From: Kalaharituber pfeilii
Taxonomy: Eukaryota; Ascomycota; Pezizomycetes; Pezizales; Pezizaceae
Assembly (NCBI GenBank): GCA_015179045.1
Contig: WHUZ01000080.1
Span: 62,001 to 126,000 of the forward strand
Reading direction: 5' to 3'
DNA: 64,000 bases
Below are positions 41,500 through 51,714 of the stretch, in pieces; position 1 is the first letter of the stretch; the number at the start of each line of letters is the position of its first letter. The position numbers and the translations under genes are program-made. The notes beneath the pieces were generated by a model. The model was given only the letters and a program-made list of their open reading frames with translations. It was not told the origin of the DNA and ran no database searches.

Positions 41500-42400
41500 A
41501 TACTCCTACTCTTTGCTCGCCCATTCTAGTATCTCCCCCAGCTTGTCTTTGTCCCCGTCTGTTCTCGGGGGTCTTCTCAGGTCCTCCGCTCCCCCTGGTA
41601 ACTTCCGTCTGCAGACTTCACACTCTATCAGGATGTGTGCGGTGGTCTCCAAAGCTTTGCCGCACCATCTGCACTCTGGGCTGTCTGATTTCCCGATCTG
41701 GTATCTCCAGCATCATAGTTCTTTGTTGCCTAGGATCCCGGCTAGAGTTGCGACCCTTGGTCCTAGGCGTTGCAGTGGGCGATAGCTGAGTTGTAGTTTG
41801 TTTCGTTCCGCGGCTCTTCGTGACTTTGCGGGCTGGCGAATGCCCGCCTCCGTGACCGTTTCGTCTTGGTATTGTAAGGCAGTCCCGATTTTGGCTGCCT
41901 TGTCTGCTTCGGTGTTTCCCAGTATGCCTATATGTACTTTTACCCACATTATTGCTACATCCCAGGCCTTTCGGGCGATTCTTGCGTCCCATCGTTCTCT
42001 CACCAGATGTGCCAGTCCATCGGGTGTGGGGTCTCCATTGGCGATCTTCTGCAGTTTAGATATGGCTATCTTGGAGTCTGAGATGATTAGCAGTTCGGCT
42101 GTCTGCTGATTCAACGCTTCACGTATCCCTATCAGTTCCGCATCATTGACCGTACTTCTGGTGCCCAGGTATAGACTGGTGCTCGACCTGTTGTGGAACA
42201 CTCCGGCACCTATTGAATCCTGCATTCTGCTCCCATCAGTGTAGGCGCTTATCCAGCCTTCGTTCTCCTCTTTAGCTATTATTCTCTCCCAGTCTTCCCT
42301 TTCGGCATTCCTAGGTAGCGCTGGTTGTGTTACTAGTGGTAAAGGCGGTCGATGTATCAGCGACTCTCTCAGGTATTTCTAGTCAGGTTGTTGGCCTTTG
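41500..42400 (-). pseudogene. F1 ORF2: RNase H and zinc-knuckle end
   Basis: Motifs in order: SAYTDGSRMQDS, TVNDAELIGIREAL, LLIISDSKIAISKLQ, VAIMWVKVHIGILGNTEAD. The end is LSYRPLQRLGPRV and a knuckle CRWCGKALETTAHILIEC in a second frame (41690-41500). A frameshift near 41715 separates the two frames. The RNase H residues are all present. Confidence 0.75.
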
Positions 42401-43475
42401 ATGGGCTCATTCCGGAACCTTAGGGTTCTTGCTTCCACTCTGTCACATTCGCTGTTGATGAATGTTTCAATTGGCTCCAGGTTCGCCAGCCCCTCTACCA
42501 CGTCTCGTCCTGTTCCCTAGGGTGCTCCCATGATCTCCCTGGCTACTATATACTGTCATTTCTCTAATTGTCTAATTTTGTAGTTTCGTGGCGCCCCTTA
42601 GTTGTAGTCTGCCCAGGCCCAGCTTCCCCACGTTGCTATGTTTCGTGCTTTACTTGTGTATAGTTGTCTCTTGTCAGGTGAAATCCTTTTTGGCCGAGAT
42701 GCTATTCTCCATACTACCCTGCCTAGATTGAGTCTCCTAGTGTAGTGGACGTTGAACTTCAGCTCCCAGTCTATGTGTAGACTGACCAGTCTGTATGTTG
42801 GTCCCTTGATGCCTATAATAAGCGTCTCCAACTTCTTGGGGTCTAGCTGGAATCCCTCCTCCCCGGCTGCCTTAGCTAGCTCTTTTCGGCGGTCTTTGAT
42901 CGCGCGGCATAGCTGATTTAGTAAGGGACCTGATATGACGCTATGGAAGTCATTGACATATGACCACGTGAAATTTCTTTTTTCCCCTTTCTCCACTAGC
43001 GCTACTCCTATGAGAAATAGGATGGTGGAGAGTGAAGAACCCTGGGGGGTCCCATCCATCATCCTGCCCTCGCCTCTTCATTTTCTGTCCCATGCTAGTT
43101 GAAAGCTGTTGGGTTGGAGAAACCCTTCCACCAAGGCTGCCAGGTTGTGGTTGGCTATTCTGATCCTGTCCACTACCTTTTCCTATCTTAGGAAATTGAA
43201 TACCGATTTTATGTCATCTCCCATGATAGCTGTCCATTTATCTTTCTGGAGCTTCTTATGACTTCTTTCAAGGTTTGTCTCTGTAGATCCTCTGCATCCC
43301 ATGAGGGTCTGCCATCTAACTATGTGTCATAGAACAGGGTGTCTTGTCTCTGCAACATGTCGGCTATTACTTTCTGTCCTAGTTTCGTTATAGTATTGAG
43401 CAGGGTAATTAGCCTCCAGCTTGATGGGTCATCTCTAGGCCTGCTCTTTTTTAGGATCATCACTATGTCGAAGCA

Positions 43476-45055
43476 CGGAAATAGGATGGAGGGGGCAGAA
43501 GGAATGGAGAAGGGAAATGGAAAAGCTTCAGTACCAGGTACTGAAGAAAGCAACAGGCGCGGTCCACGGAGCAGCAATACAGAAGGTCAACTGGATTGCC
43601 GGAGTGGAGAGCGCGGAAACAGCATTGGACGCTGCACAAGCAAGGCTGGTGGCGAGGAGCATGGGGGACCCGGAAGGCTGCGGAGACACATGGACGGCAG
43701 ACTTTAGGGGGGAGGGAGACGTGGAGGAGAGAGGCAGAGATTGGAGGGACTGGAGCGTGGGGTGGGCGACACAGAAGAAGGATGGTTTTGAGTCGGTGGC
43801 GGGGAGGGTGCAAAGCACGGTTAGCTTCGTTATGCCGGAGGGGGTGGACGAAGTGTCATGGGGAGGAAGATGCGCGAGAGTGGAAGTGGAAGAAACAACC
43901 AGAGAAGGACGAGCAGGAGGAGGAACGGAGGAGTGGGAGTCGTCGATTTTCTGGGCAACACAAGGGGCAGGGGCTGTCTACACAGACGGCAGTATGAATG
44001 AGAAAGGGAGAGTGAGGGGGCTTTTGGAAGTGGGACGGTGGAGGGGGAGAAGAAATGGGGATAGGGGCGACGGTGTGGGATGGGGAGGTGAGGGGGATGA
44101 GAAAGGGGATAGAGAGAGCAGTACCGGCACCGGCGGATCTGGTCATCCTAACCGATTCACAGGCGGTAATCGCAGCGGTGAAGAAGGCGGGGAGGCTAGG
44201 GAGAGCACAAACCGGTGATTTAAGAAGAGTAGTGGAGGCGATCGCAGAAAGGAAGAAAAGGGGGGGCGATGTCAAGCTGATGTGGGTAAAGGCGCACATT
44301 GGCATCGCCGGAAATGAAGCGGCGGACGTCGAGGCAAAGAAAGCAGCGGATAAGATAGGGAGGTCGGTGGTGACAGAAGGAGGGCTGCGGCAGAAGTGGA
44401 AACGACTGCGAGCAGCAGAGAGAAAAGAAGTGGGGTATGGGGGGGGGGTGGTGATGGAGTGGAGAAGGGGAGCCGCAACGGCTTTCACGAGATTGAGAAC
44501 GGGGAAGGGGATGGGAAAGGAATGGGACGTGAAGATAGGTAGAGCGGAGGAAGGGAGTGTATGTGGATGTGGGGAAAAGCAAACGGCGGACCACTTGGCT
44601 TTCAGGTGCGAGGAGATAGAGTACCCGGAAGGATAGGGAAGGTGGGAGGATGTGGACGAGAAAAAGTGGATGGTAGAGCAGGAGAACGGGGAGGCGGTGA
44701 ATGTGCTGGGAGAGTTTTTTGGCTCGTTGAAGGTGTAGGGGGAGGGGGCGAATTTCCGTCTGTTTGAAGGTGGCGGTGGAGGAAAGCGGTAGTTATTTTT
44801 ATTGCCTCGGGGAGGTGGGGCGGGAAGGGGTCGAGTTTTCGTTTGTTAGAAGGTGGTGGTGGAGGGAAGTCGTAGCTATTTTTATTGCCTCGGGGAGGTG
44901 GGGCGGGGAGGGGTCGGGTTTTCGTTTGTAGAGATGGCGGGGGAAGAGTTAGTTAGTTAAGCCTGTCTCCGGGCTTTGAGGGTCTAGACCCAGGGGCCCT
45001 GCCATGGCAAAACAGCTGCAAGCGGGGTCACGTGAAAAAAAAAAAAAAAAAGAAA
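43476..45055 (+). mobile_element. F2 LINE inserted in the RT domain, 14-bp TSD
   Basis: The TSD ACTATGTCGAAGCA is at 43462-43475 and 45056-45069. Plus-strand RT connection, RNase H and knuckle are followed by a 3'UTR with a duplicated block (about 44740-44930), the F2 hairpin (44990-45030) and poly(A). Confidence 0.95.
43517..44740 (+). pseudogene. F2 ORF2 fragment: RNase H region, frameshifted
   Basis: MEKLQYQVLKKATGAVHGAA starts the connection region at 43517. VYTDGSMNEKG (first Asp) is at 43975 and is followed by a frameshift. The next frame (44055-44635) holds VWDGEVRGMRKGI (Glu), LVILTDSQAVIAAV (Asp), KLMWVKAHIGIAGNEAAD, and CGCGEKQTADHLAFRC. A second slip near 44640 precedes the last about 30 residues (..LGEFFGSLKV). 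The copy is recent but inactive. Confidence 0.8.
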
Positions 45056-45466
45056 ACTATGTCGAAGCAACTTGTGAATTCATACTACCCGTTTATATAA
45101 TCAACTATCTCTTCTCATAGGGTGGTCCAGAGGGTGGCTCTTCTGAGGAGCTTGAGTAGCCCATACTGAATTCCATCAAGTTCTGGGGCTGATCTTGATT
45201 TCGTCTTTGTTAAAGCCTTGTCTATTGCTCTTCTAGCTTCTTCTTTGTCGATAGTGAGGCCGTTTGGTCTCCGAGGTGCTCTCGGGCTTGTAAGTTCGTC
45301 TATTATGAAGTTGTATTCAATGAAGGTCTCTACTATTTGTTGGTCATTTCCAGGGATGCCCATTATATTTCTTTCCCAGAAAGAGTCCTATGCCAGGTAG
45401 AAGATATCCCAGGATGAGGTGGTCTGTTCTTCTTATATTTCATTTTGCTCCTATCTATTACATGTA

Positions 45467-45528
45467 CCTAACACATCGCCATAGCCCACAGGGCGGTAAG
45501 CGATTAATGATAAAAAAAAAAAAAAGAA
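45467..45528 (+). mobile_element. Short F1 tail insertion
   Basis: The TSD ATTACATGTA is at 45457-45466 and 45529-45538. It contains CCTAACAC, the hairpin (ATCGCC..GCGAT type) and poly(A), so it starts about eight bases before the hairpin. Confidence 0.85.
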
Positions 45529-45599
45529 AATTACATGTATGTCTTCTAATGGTCTTTCTTCTTCTCCCATATAATGTTACTTAGGAGTCTCTGTGCACA

Positions 45600-46612
45600 T
45601 GTCGTTTCCTGCTTGGATTGACTATTGCATAGGATGTATTTGGTCATCTTTCGGGCTTCCTTAATATCCTTATCAAACCACTTTTTGGTCCTTCTAGTGA
45701 TTCTCACGTCTTTGGTGAATTTCTGGCTGAGTTCTTTTATGAGGTTGTAGGTGTTGGTAACTCCTTTGAGGGGCTTGTTTCCCCAATTCTTGATGAAATC
45801 CCTCCACTTGTACTAGTCTGTAACTTTGATAGTTTGGTAGCTGTTCTGCAGGATGGTGAGTTCCCTGATTATCATTGCATAGTCAGAGCCCGCTATCCAT
45901 ATGATGGCTTTTGTCTTCCAGTCCCCTCGCCTTACGAAGGCTAAATCTAGGAGGGCTGTTCTTGTCAACCTGCTTATCTGGCATGTCCAAGTGACCATAC
46001 CTTTTCTTATCTATTGTTCTAGCCCAAAGGATGTGAAGGTATCTCTCAGATTGGTGCCTCTGCGATCCTGTTTGTCTGACCAGTCCTTGTTATGGCTGTT
46101 GCAGTTACTAATTACTAGGTCCGAATCCCCTAGGTCCTCGAGCTCTCTTTCTATGTCTGTGTCATTATTCTAGTATACTCCTATTATCTTCCTTCTCTTG
46201 ACCTATATAATGATATCTCTGTTCTCACTCTACACTTTTATGTCTTGTATGATGTCTTTTCTTATGTATACTGCAAGTCTTTCTGTCTTAGTTAGTGTAT
46301 GAATATTGGAATAGGTTGGGTGAAAGGTTGTACCTTCCCCCAGTGCTATTCAGTATTTGCCTATGAAAATGATCTCTGCATTTCTATCTGCTCCCTCCTG
46401 CAATGTGAGGTCTATCCCCAGCACTGACCTCTCTATGTTCTGGTATATGATTGTGATCATTGGTTATCTAAGTTTGACCGCTCTGGTACCCTTTGGGAAC
46501 GTAAGTTCCTTGGGATCCATACCTTCTTCTGTTTCACCCTGCTATAGTCTGGGTGGTCTTCGCCTATTCTTTTGCAGCACTAGTATGTCTGATTGAACCC
46601 TCTGTTAAGGTT
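45600..46612 (-). pseudogene. F1 ORF2: apurinic-type endonuclease domain
   Basis: The minus-strand reading, with several stops, gives MITIIYQNIERSVLGIDLTL, a stretch IIFIGKY, DLVISNCNSHNKDWSDK (normally a GDFNxHxxxW motif), FTSFGLEQ, RTALLDLAFV, and IIWIAGSDYAMIIREL. The last is where LINE endonucleases have a Ser-Asp-His. Here the His is Tyr. Together with the stops this shows loss of function. Confidence 0.7.
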
Positions 46613-49510
46613 CTATATGTCTTCTACTTCCTTTCTTCTCAGTGATCTTTGCAGCCACTCGGGGAGGTTTCTCTGTTTTAGTACCCACTCAATTACCTGA
46701 CTGACCTCAGGGTTGTGGCAATATCCATCTAAGTCAGTATACCTATACCTCCTTTCTTTGTTACAGTCTTCTTTTCTAAGGTCGCTCCAAAGGTAAACTT
46801 TTATCTGTTGGCTCCTGAACTGAAGCCCGTCCTTTAGAACTTGTACTACGTTCTCTGAGACAAATATCGAGATCACTCTGTTCTCCCTTTTGATGGGGAT
46901 CTGCCAGTCTGCCAGTCTGCCAGTCTCCGTGCTATTCTTGGTGTGAGGTCTCCTGGATTGTTGACTCTCAGCTCACAGTCTACTCTTCCTACCCCTTCAT
47001 TGTCCCCTATGTCGAAAGTCATGATTTCGACATATCTGCTGTCCCAGTCAGCTCTCAGGCCTGAGTCATCCATCTTTACTACCTTGGTGAGTGCTTCGAG
47101 GTCCCTGGGGTCTTGTTTCTTAGTAGCGTCCACCATAAGTAGTATTCTTTCTAAAGGAAAGCTTTGGTACACAATCACCCTTCTGACCATGTATGCTGCA
47201 TCCTTGCCCAGGTTCCGGTTGATCTTCTTCAGTGTCTCCATTTCCCCGGTGCCCTTCGCTGGAATATCTCATTTACCTCTCCAGTTGTAGGCGTTGTGGA
47301 TTCTTGCTTACTAGAGCCAGTTCTTCGGGATGGCTTCCTCTTGTGTCCTTTCCCGTTCTGGCTTCGTACTTACCAGTATGGGTGTGGTCTTGAGTGCTTC
47401 CTTCATGCTGTGGCGGTTGACAGGTGCCTCTGCTGCCACTTCAGCATAAGATTTTCTCTATGTCCCTGGGGTCTCTGGAGGGTATTGCTTATTCTGGGTG
47501 GCTGCGACAGTTGCATTGTCCGGATTGTCCTGTCTGGTCGTGTTGTTCCCCTCTCTAGCTGTTCTGTTAGTAGTTCGTCCCCCTCGTCCAGGGTCCGCCT
47601 CTGCCCTTGGGTGCCCTTGTTGGCTGTGGTGGTGGTGTCGCCTCTGCCATGGTGGGTCTCTGTGTGTCAAGCGTAGCTCTGTTCTTGTACATGTTGACGG
47701 TGTTCCTGTCCTCATACTTGTTGTCTTTGTCCATCGTGTCTGTGATGTTCTACGGGTCAGCCCTGACTGTGTGCTTGCTGTCCTCGAGTCCCGGGTTTGT
47801 GAAATCGTAGTCCATGTCACTCTCGCCCTCTTCCGTGGTCCTCTTAGCTCTATTGGCCGGTGCCGAGCTGCTTCTTATCTGGACTTCCTGCTTCCCCGAT
47901 CTAGCCGCGTCAGCGTGTTTGCTATTCTTCAGGGCGGGGTTGCTAAGTTCTACCCCTTCCATTTTTCGGGGGGGTGCTTTTTTCTTTTTATATATCATTA
48001 CTCGCGTGCCGCCCGATGGGCTATGGCGAGGGTTTTATTAAAAGTCAAGGAAATAAACGCAACCAGTAAATACATGTGGGGCCCGCGGAGCTGCAGCATG
48101 GTGCGGGTGGAAAGTCCATACAAGAGGTCCTTTACTTCCGTCCCCTACAGTATCCTGTTCGCATGGGCTCATTCTCAGCCATTTCCCGCCTAGCCTTACC
48201 CTGTCCAGCTCGGTCTGTTTCTCCAAGTACAGAACTGCCGAACTTGTCTTCTTCCCTTCCTCCAGCAGCAATGTCTTCTTCCTCAGCCACCTAATGCCAA
48301 CAGTCCTCCCTAGTCCCGCGTTCCCTGTCTCCAGCCATTTCCGGACTGCGGGGGTGCTTGTGGTTCCGGGGTTGTTGTAAAACTCCATTGTTGGTTGCTC
48401 GTGGGTGAGGTCTATCACTGTGGCTATTCCTGTCATTGGTCTGAGTGCGTGTCTGCTGTCCTTCAGCTTTGTGTTTGTGTAGTCTCTGTTCATCGAGTTC
48501 CCATCTTCTTCAGTGGTCAGTTTGTCTAAGTACATCTCCTCTGTTTTGCACGGTGGCATGTGGAGTAGTAGTGCGGGTGTGGTGGGTGCTGGCTTTTGGG
48601 TTGGCCTCATTGGGAGTGGGAGGGTGGTATCTGTCTTGGCCACCATAGGCACTGTACCACTTGCTTTGTCCCATTCTGCCTCTAGGTTTTCCATCATTCT
48701 GCTGATATGAGTTATCCCGTCCATTATGTATCTCCTCCATCCCCCTTCTTGGCTCAATTCTACTTCTCCGAGTAAACCTTCCAGAATCTCATGCTTCATT
48801 CTTCTCATATCTTTCGATAGCTGTCATCGGTGTTCCGCCATTTTGTTTTCCAAAGTGTATCTCAATTGCTCCTCAAGGATTTATACGTTGGCGTTCTGGT
48901 TGTTTTCTAGATCCTCTAGCTCTTGTTGGATAGTATTTGTTCCCGCTGCTTGCTTGTCCGTCCATGCCTAGTACTCATTCGTCATGTGTTCTGTCCAGGT
49001 TCGGAGTTCGTCGTCGACTTCTCTCGCCCATCTGTCTAGTCCGAATCATTTTTCAAGCCCCCTCAGCACCTCCGCGGCTGATGCACCCAAGTATCTAGTG
49101 GTCTCGGGCTTTATACGCCCCTCTGCCATCTTATCCTCCCAGGCTTTGGCCTGTTTTGCTGCTGCAATAGCTATGTCTAGCAGGAACTGTTCCTCGTACT
49201 GGCTCTCATCCGCGTCGGGTGTCCATTGACGGTCTGGGGCCATCGGGCATGTCTCTGGTGCTCTCGGAGAGGGAGTGTAACCCTTGCTGTCTCGAAACTG
49301 GGGTCTTTGTTGCGTTTCAGGCGTTCCTGCCATGTGGATTACCGTCTCCACTGATGAGTTGCTCCTAGCGTCATCGCCTTGGTCCCACATGGGGGTGTAC
49401 CCATCAAAGGAGCCTGGAATGGATGAGGCGTTGTCATAGGTATTGGGGATGACTGGGGTGGGTGGCTTCACCACTATATTGTCTCCTCCATCTGGTCTTC
49501 GTGTAGGCAG
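46613..49510 (-). pseudogene. F1 ORF1, broken, with half-LINE H4 inside
   Basis: Pieces at 49474-49046, 48975-48345, 47980-47750 and 47241-46613 form a long ORF1. The N-terminal part is acidic and Pro/Thr-rich (VIPNTYDNASSIPGSFDGYT). The middle has a coiled-coil-like stretch (IQQELEDLENNQNANV). A threefold motif follows (TKLKDSRHAL, PALKNSKHAD, PGLEDSKHTV). The end has VISIFVSENVVQVLKDGLQF. H4 cuts between GTTSTP and PRKMEG. Several stops and frameshifts are present. Confidence 0.6.
47988..48344 (-). mobile_element. Half-LINE H4, about 355 bp, nested in ORF1 of the full-length F1
   Basis: A CGGGGGGTGCTT-like direct repeat lies at about 47972-47984 and 48345-48357 (one base gained). The minus strand encodes VRKWLETGNAGLGRTVGIRW, then KKTSSAVLYLEKQTELDRV, then RLGGKWLRMSPCEQD, then F1 3'UTR, hairpin and a short A/T-rich tail. 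Its insertion makes the frame 48808-48038 a chimera of two elements. Confidence 0.75.
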
Positions 49511-50245
49511 GAGTCCATGGCCTTACTTCTTTCAATGAACTTAATTATTTGCTGGGTCAGAACCCTGCCCGCTTGCGTGTCGTCGATGGTTATCATTCTG
49601 ACGGGGGCCTCAGTGTCCTCCTCATCTGCGAATACGCCTCACCCCACCGCTAGGGTAGTTGCATTTTCCATCCTTTCTGCCTTTTCCGGTCCTTCCTTTC
49701 TGGTGTGTTGGATGATGTCGACGAACTTGTGAAGGGTCCATTGTTGGTCTCCTGCGATAAATGTCATGTCTTCATGTGCCTTCCAGTCCTTCACCATATG
49801 AAACTCTATGTTGTTTACCCTTGGATGGCGCTTTGCCGTCCGTGTGGTGCTTCTGGCTTGTCAGAGAGGGTCGGTCCAGTTGTTGGTTCGGCCTCTTGTG
49901 GTTCTCGTGGTTGGAGCCATTGGAGGCTGGTGGTGCTTGTGTTGGGAAACGTAGGAATGTGCTCGGTCCGAGTGACCGTGTGGCGTTATAGCTGTGTGTT
50001 CGGTCCAAGTGGCTGTGTTCCGAGAAAATTGTTGAGGTGTAATTTGCCGTGTGGCTTGGTTTGATCCGGTTGGCTATGTGGCTGCTTGTGTGGCTGTGTA
50101 ATTTTCTTTTTTTTTTTTTATGTCAATACTCGCAGGCCGCCCGATGGGCTATGGCGAGGGTCTTTATTAAAAAGAACGAAAAAGACAGAACACAGCCTAA
50201 CAACCTAAATACATGTGGTGCCCGCGGCCTCCTCCGTGATGCGGG

Positions 50246-50787
50246 CGGTGGCGAGAGGAGACATGACTCAGGACGGAGCGACGCATAGGTTGAGGAGGGC
50301 GTGGGAGGAAAGGGTGGAAAGAGGGGATCTAGACGTGGCGGTAATGTGGGTGAAGGCCCACATCGGGATAGAGGGTAACGAGAGGGCAGACAGGGCGGCG
50401 GGGTGGGGCACGGCGCTGCAGTACAAGGCGGAGGTGGTAACGGAGGCTGGCCAGAGACAGAGGGCCAGGAGGGACAGAGGGGAGGAGAGGAACAGATTAG
50501 ACTTGTCATACAGACCGTTGGAAAGAGTGGGCACGGAGATAGGGAAGTTGGCGGGTCTCCTAGGCGGGAAGGGGCTGAGAGCGTGGAGGTGGAAGATCGG
50601 GGAAGGGGATGGGCCAGAGTGTAGGTGGTGCGGAGAAAGGGAGGAAACAACGGCTCACTTGTTCAGAGAGTGCAGGGTGTGGAAGAGGAGGTGGCCAGGG
50701 GGTGAGGAGCAGGTGAGGCGACCATCGAAAAGGGGGGCGGGGGAGATAGACCAGATAGAGGCGCTCATGACGTTGTTGGGGGAGTAA
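50246..50787 (+). CDS. LINE ORF2 fragment: RNase H end and zinc knuckle
   Basis: An unbroken frame reads RGDMTQDGATHRLRRAWEER, LDVAVMWVKAHIGIEGNERA, LSYRPLERVGTEIG, CRWCGEREETTAHLFREC and stop. It is the best preserved short F1 copy and nearly identical in style to 505-1015. It lacks the first catalytic residues. Confidence 0.8.
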
Positions 50788-50919
50788 GGGGAAGAGGGGG
50801 GCGGTAGGGGGGGGGGGGGGGGTATTAGTTAGTTAACGAGTGCAGTTCATAGCTATAACATCGCCATAGCCCATAGGGCGGCATGCGATAAATGATATAA
50901 AAAAAAAAAAAAAAAAAAA
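50246..50919 (+). mobile_element. F1 LINE, 5' truncated, 13-bp TSD
   Basis: The TSD TCCGTGATGCGGG is at 50233-50245 and 50920-50932. The coding end runs to a stop at 50785. The hairpin is of ATCGCC..GCGAT type. Confidence 0.93.
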
Positions 50920-51329
50920 TCCGTGATGCGGGTGGTGGCTGTGTAATCATTACGTGGCCGTGTACCATAATCCTGCTCGTGCATCGTAGTCTTGCCCGTG
51001 TGCCGTAGTTGTGTGGTCGTTATCAGGTGGCGTGTGTGGGGTGTAGTGTGTAGGGTGTGGAAGGGCGTCAGGGTCAAGGCCGTCCGCTGTTGTTTTTCCT
51101 GGTTGACCTGAGTGAGGTGAAGGTTTGGTCGAAAAGTCGATTTTTCTGTATTCTGTCACTGCCGTCGTCGTCCCCCGAGTTCGAGCGCTGCCCTCGAGGC
51201 CGTTGGGCCGAAGGGGTTCTCCTGGTGTTGTCCGCTTCCTTGTGGCGCGTCTGGTTGTCAAGAAAAGGCCGCGGTCACGTGATGTGAGTCGTGGCCCGAG
51301 GAGGTTGTAGAGGTCTGTGTCTTCCGTTG

Positions 51330-51420
51330 TGCTCGCCCCCGCTCTGAGCCTTGAGGGCTCCGGCCCAGGAGGACTGCCATGTCGAACAGCTGCAAGCGGG
51401 GTTACGTGATATTTTTTGTA
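51330..51420 (+). mobile_element. F2 3'UTR/hairpin piece without poly(A)
   Basis: GAGCCTTGAGGGCTCCGGCC is followed by ACTGCCATGTCGAACAGCTG and AAGCGGGGTTACGTGATAT. It is probably the displaced tail of the F2 LINE at 40098-41336, separated from it by the full-length F1 insertion. Confidence 0.6.
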
Positions 51421-51709
51421 AAAACATAAAATCAGTGGTGACGGCCAATATTTCCTTATCGAAGATATCATAATTGATTTCGGCCGAAGTAAACTTCCGG
51501 GAATGGAATACAGTGATGCATAATCGCACGTCTAAGTTAACATTGCGCACGCCAACAGGCTTGATATATGGATGGGTATATTTCCTGACTACGTGAGTTG
51601 GTTTGGAGGTTATTCCCTAGCAGATCCCACCCTGAATATCAAACTTCGCCCACTATAGTCAACCTCGGGTCACGAATTCTTGTTACCTGGTTGCTTTTAA
51701 GCGAACATA
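51421..51709 (-). pseudogene. Ty3/gypsy reverse transcriptase/RNase H remnant
   Basis: The minus strand encodes RNVNLDVRLCITV then HSRKFTSAEINYDIFDKE then ILAVTTDF, the highly typical start of the Ty3/gypsy RNase H (S-R-K-x-T-x-A-E-x-N-Y). The remnant is cut by LINE tails on both sides. No LTRs, integrase or protease were found in the window. Confidence 0.7.
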
Positions 51710-51714
51710 TTGGA

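Larger units (their letters stand above)
42598..45363 (-). pseudogene. F1 ORF2: reverse transcriptase domain, interrupted
   Basis: The N-terminal RT stretch SRSAPELDGIQYGLLKLL lies at 45363-45115. A 1.58-kb F2 LINE cuts it at 43476-45055. Next are DDPSSWRLITLLNTITKLGQ (43450-43320), TPQGSSLSTILFLIGVALVE (43050), and YVNDFHSVISG (42960), where the catalytic box normally reads Y-x-D-D. One Asp has become Asn, so the enzyme is dead. The thumb/connection follows with FQLDPKKLETLIIG and NIATWGSWAW. Confidence 0.8.
50103..50934 (-). mobile_element. F1 tail insertion (half-LINE-type 3'UTR) holding an F1 LINE
   Basis: The 13-bp TSD GTGGCTGTGTAAT is at 50090-50102 and 50935-50947. It has poly(T), the reverse complement of the F1 hairpin, and a 3'UTR like that of H3/H4 (ACATGTGGTGCCCGCGG), with an F1 LINE nested at 50246-50919. 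Confidence 0.9.
41337..51330 (-). mobile_element. Probable full-length F1 LINE, decayed, with four nested insertions
   Basis: From right to left on the minus strand: a 5'UTR (51.3-49.5 kb), ORF1, an APE-type endonuclease, reverse transcriptase, RNase H, then the F1 hairpin and poly(A) at 41337-41400. Subtracting the nested inserts (50103-50934, about 47.99-48.34 kb, 45467-45528 and 43476-45055) leaves about 7.2 kb, the usual size for Tad1 elements. GCTCTG at 41330-41335 and near 51337-51342 is a weak TSD candidate, and the F2 3'UTR appears to be split at that point. Many stops show it is old. Confidence 0.7.
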
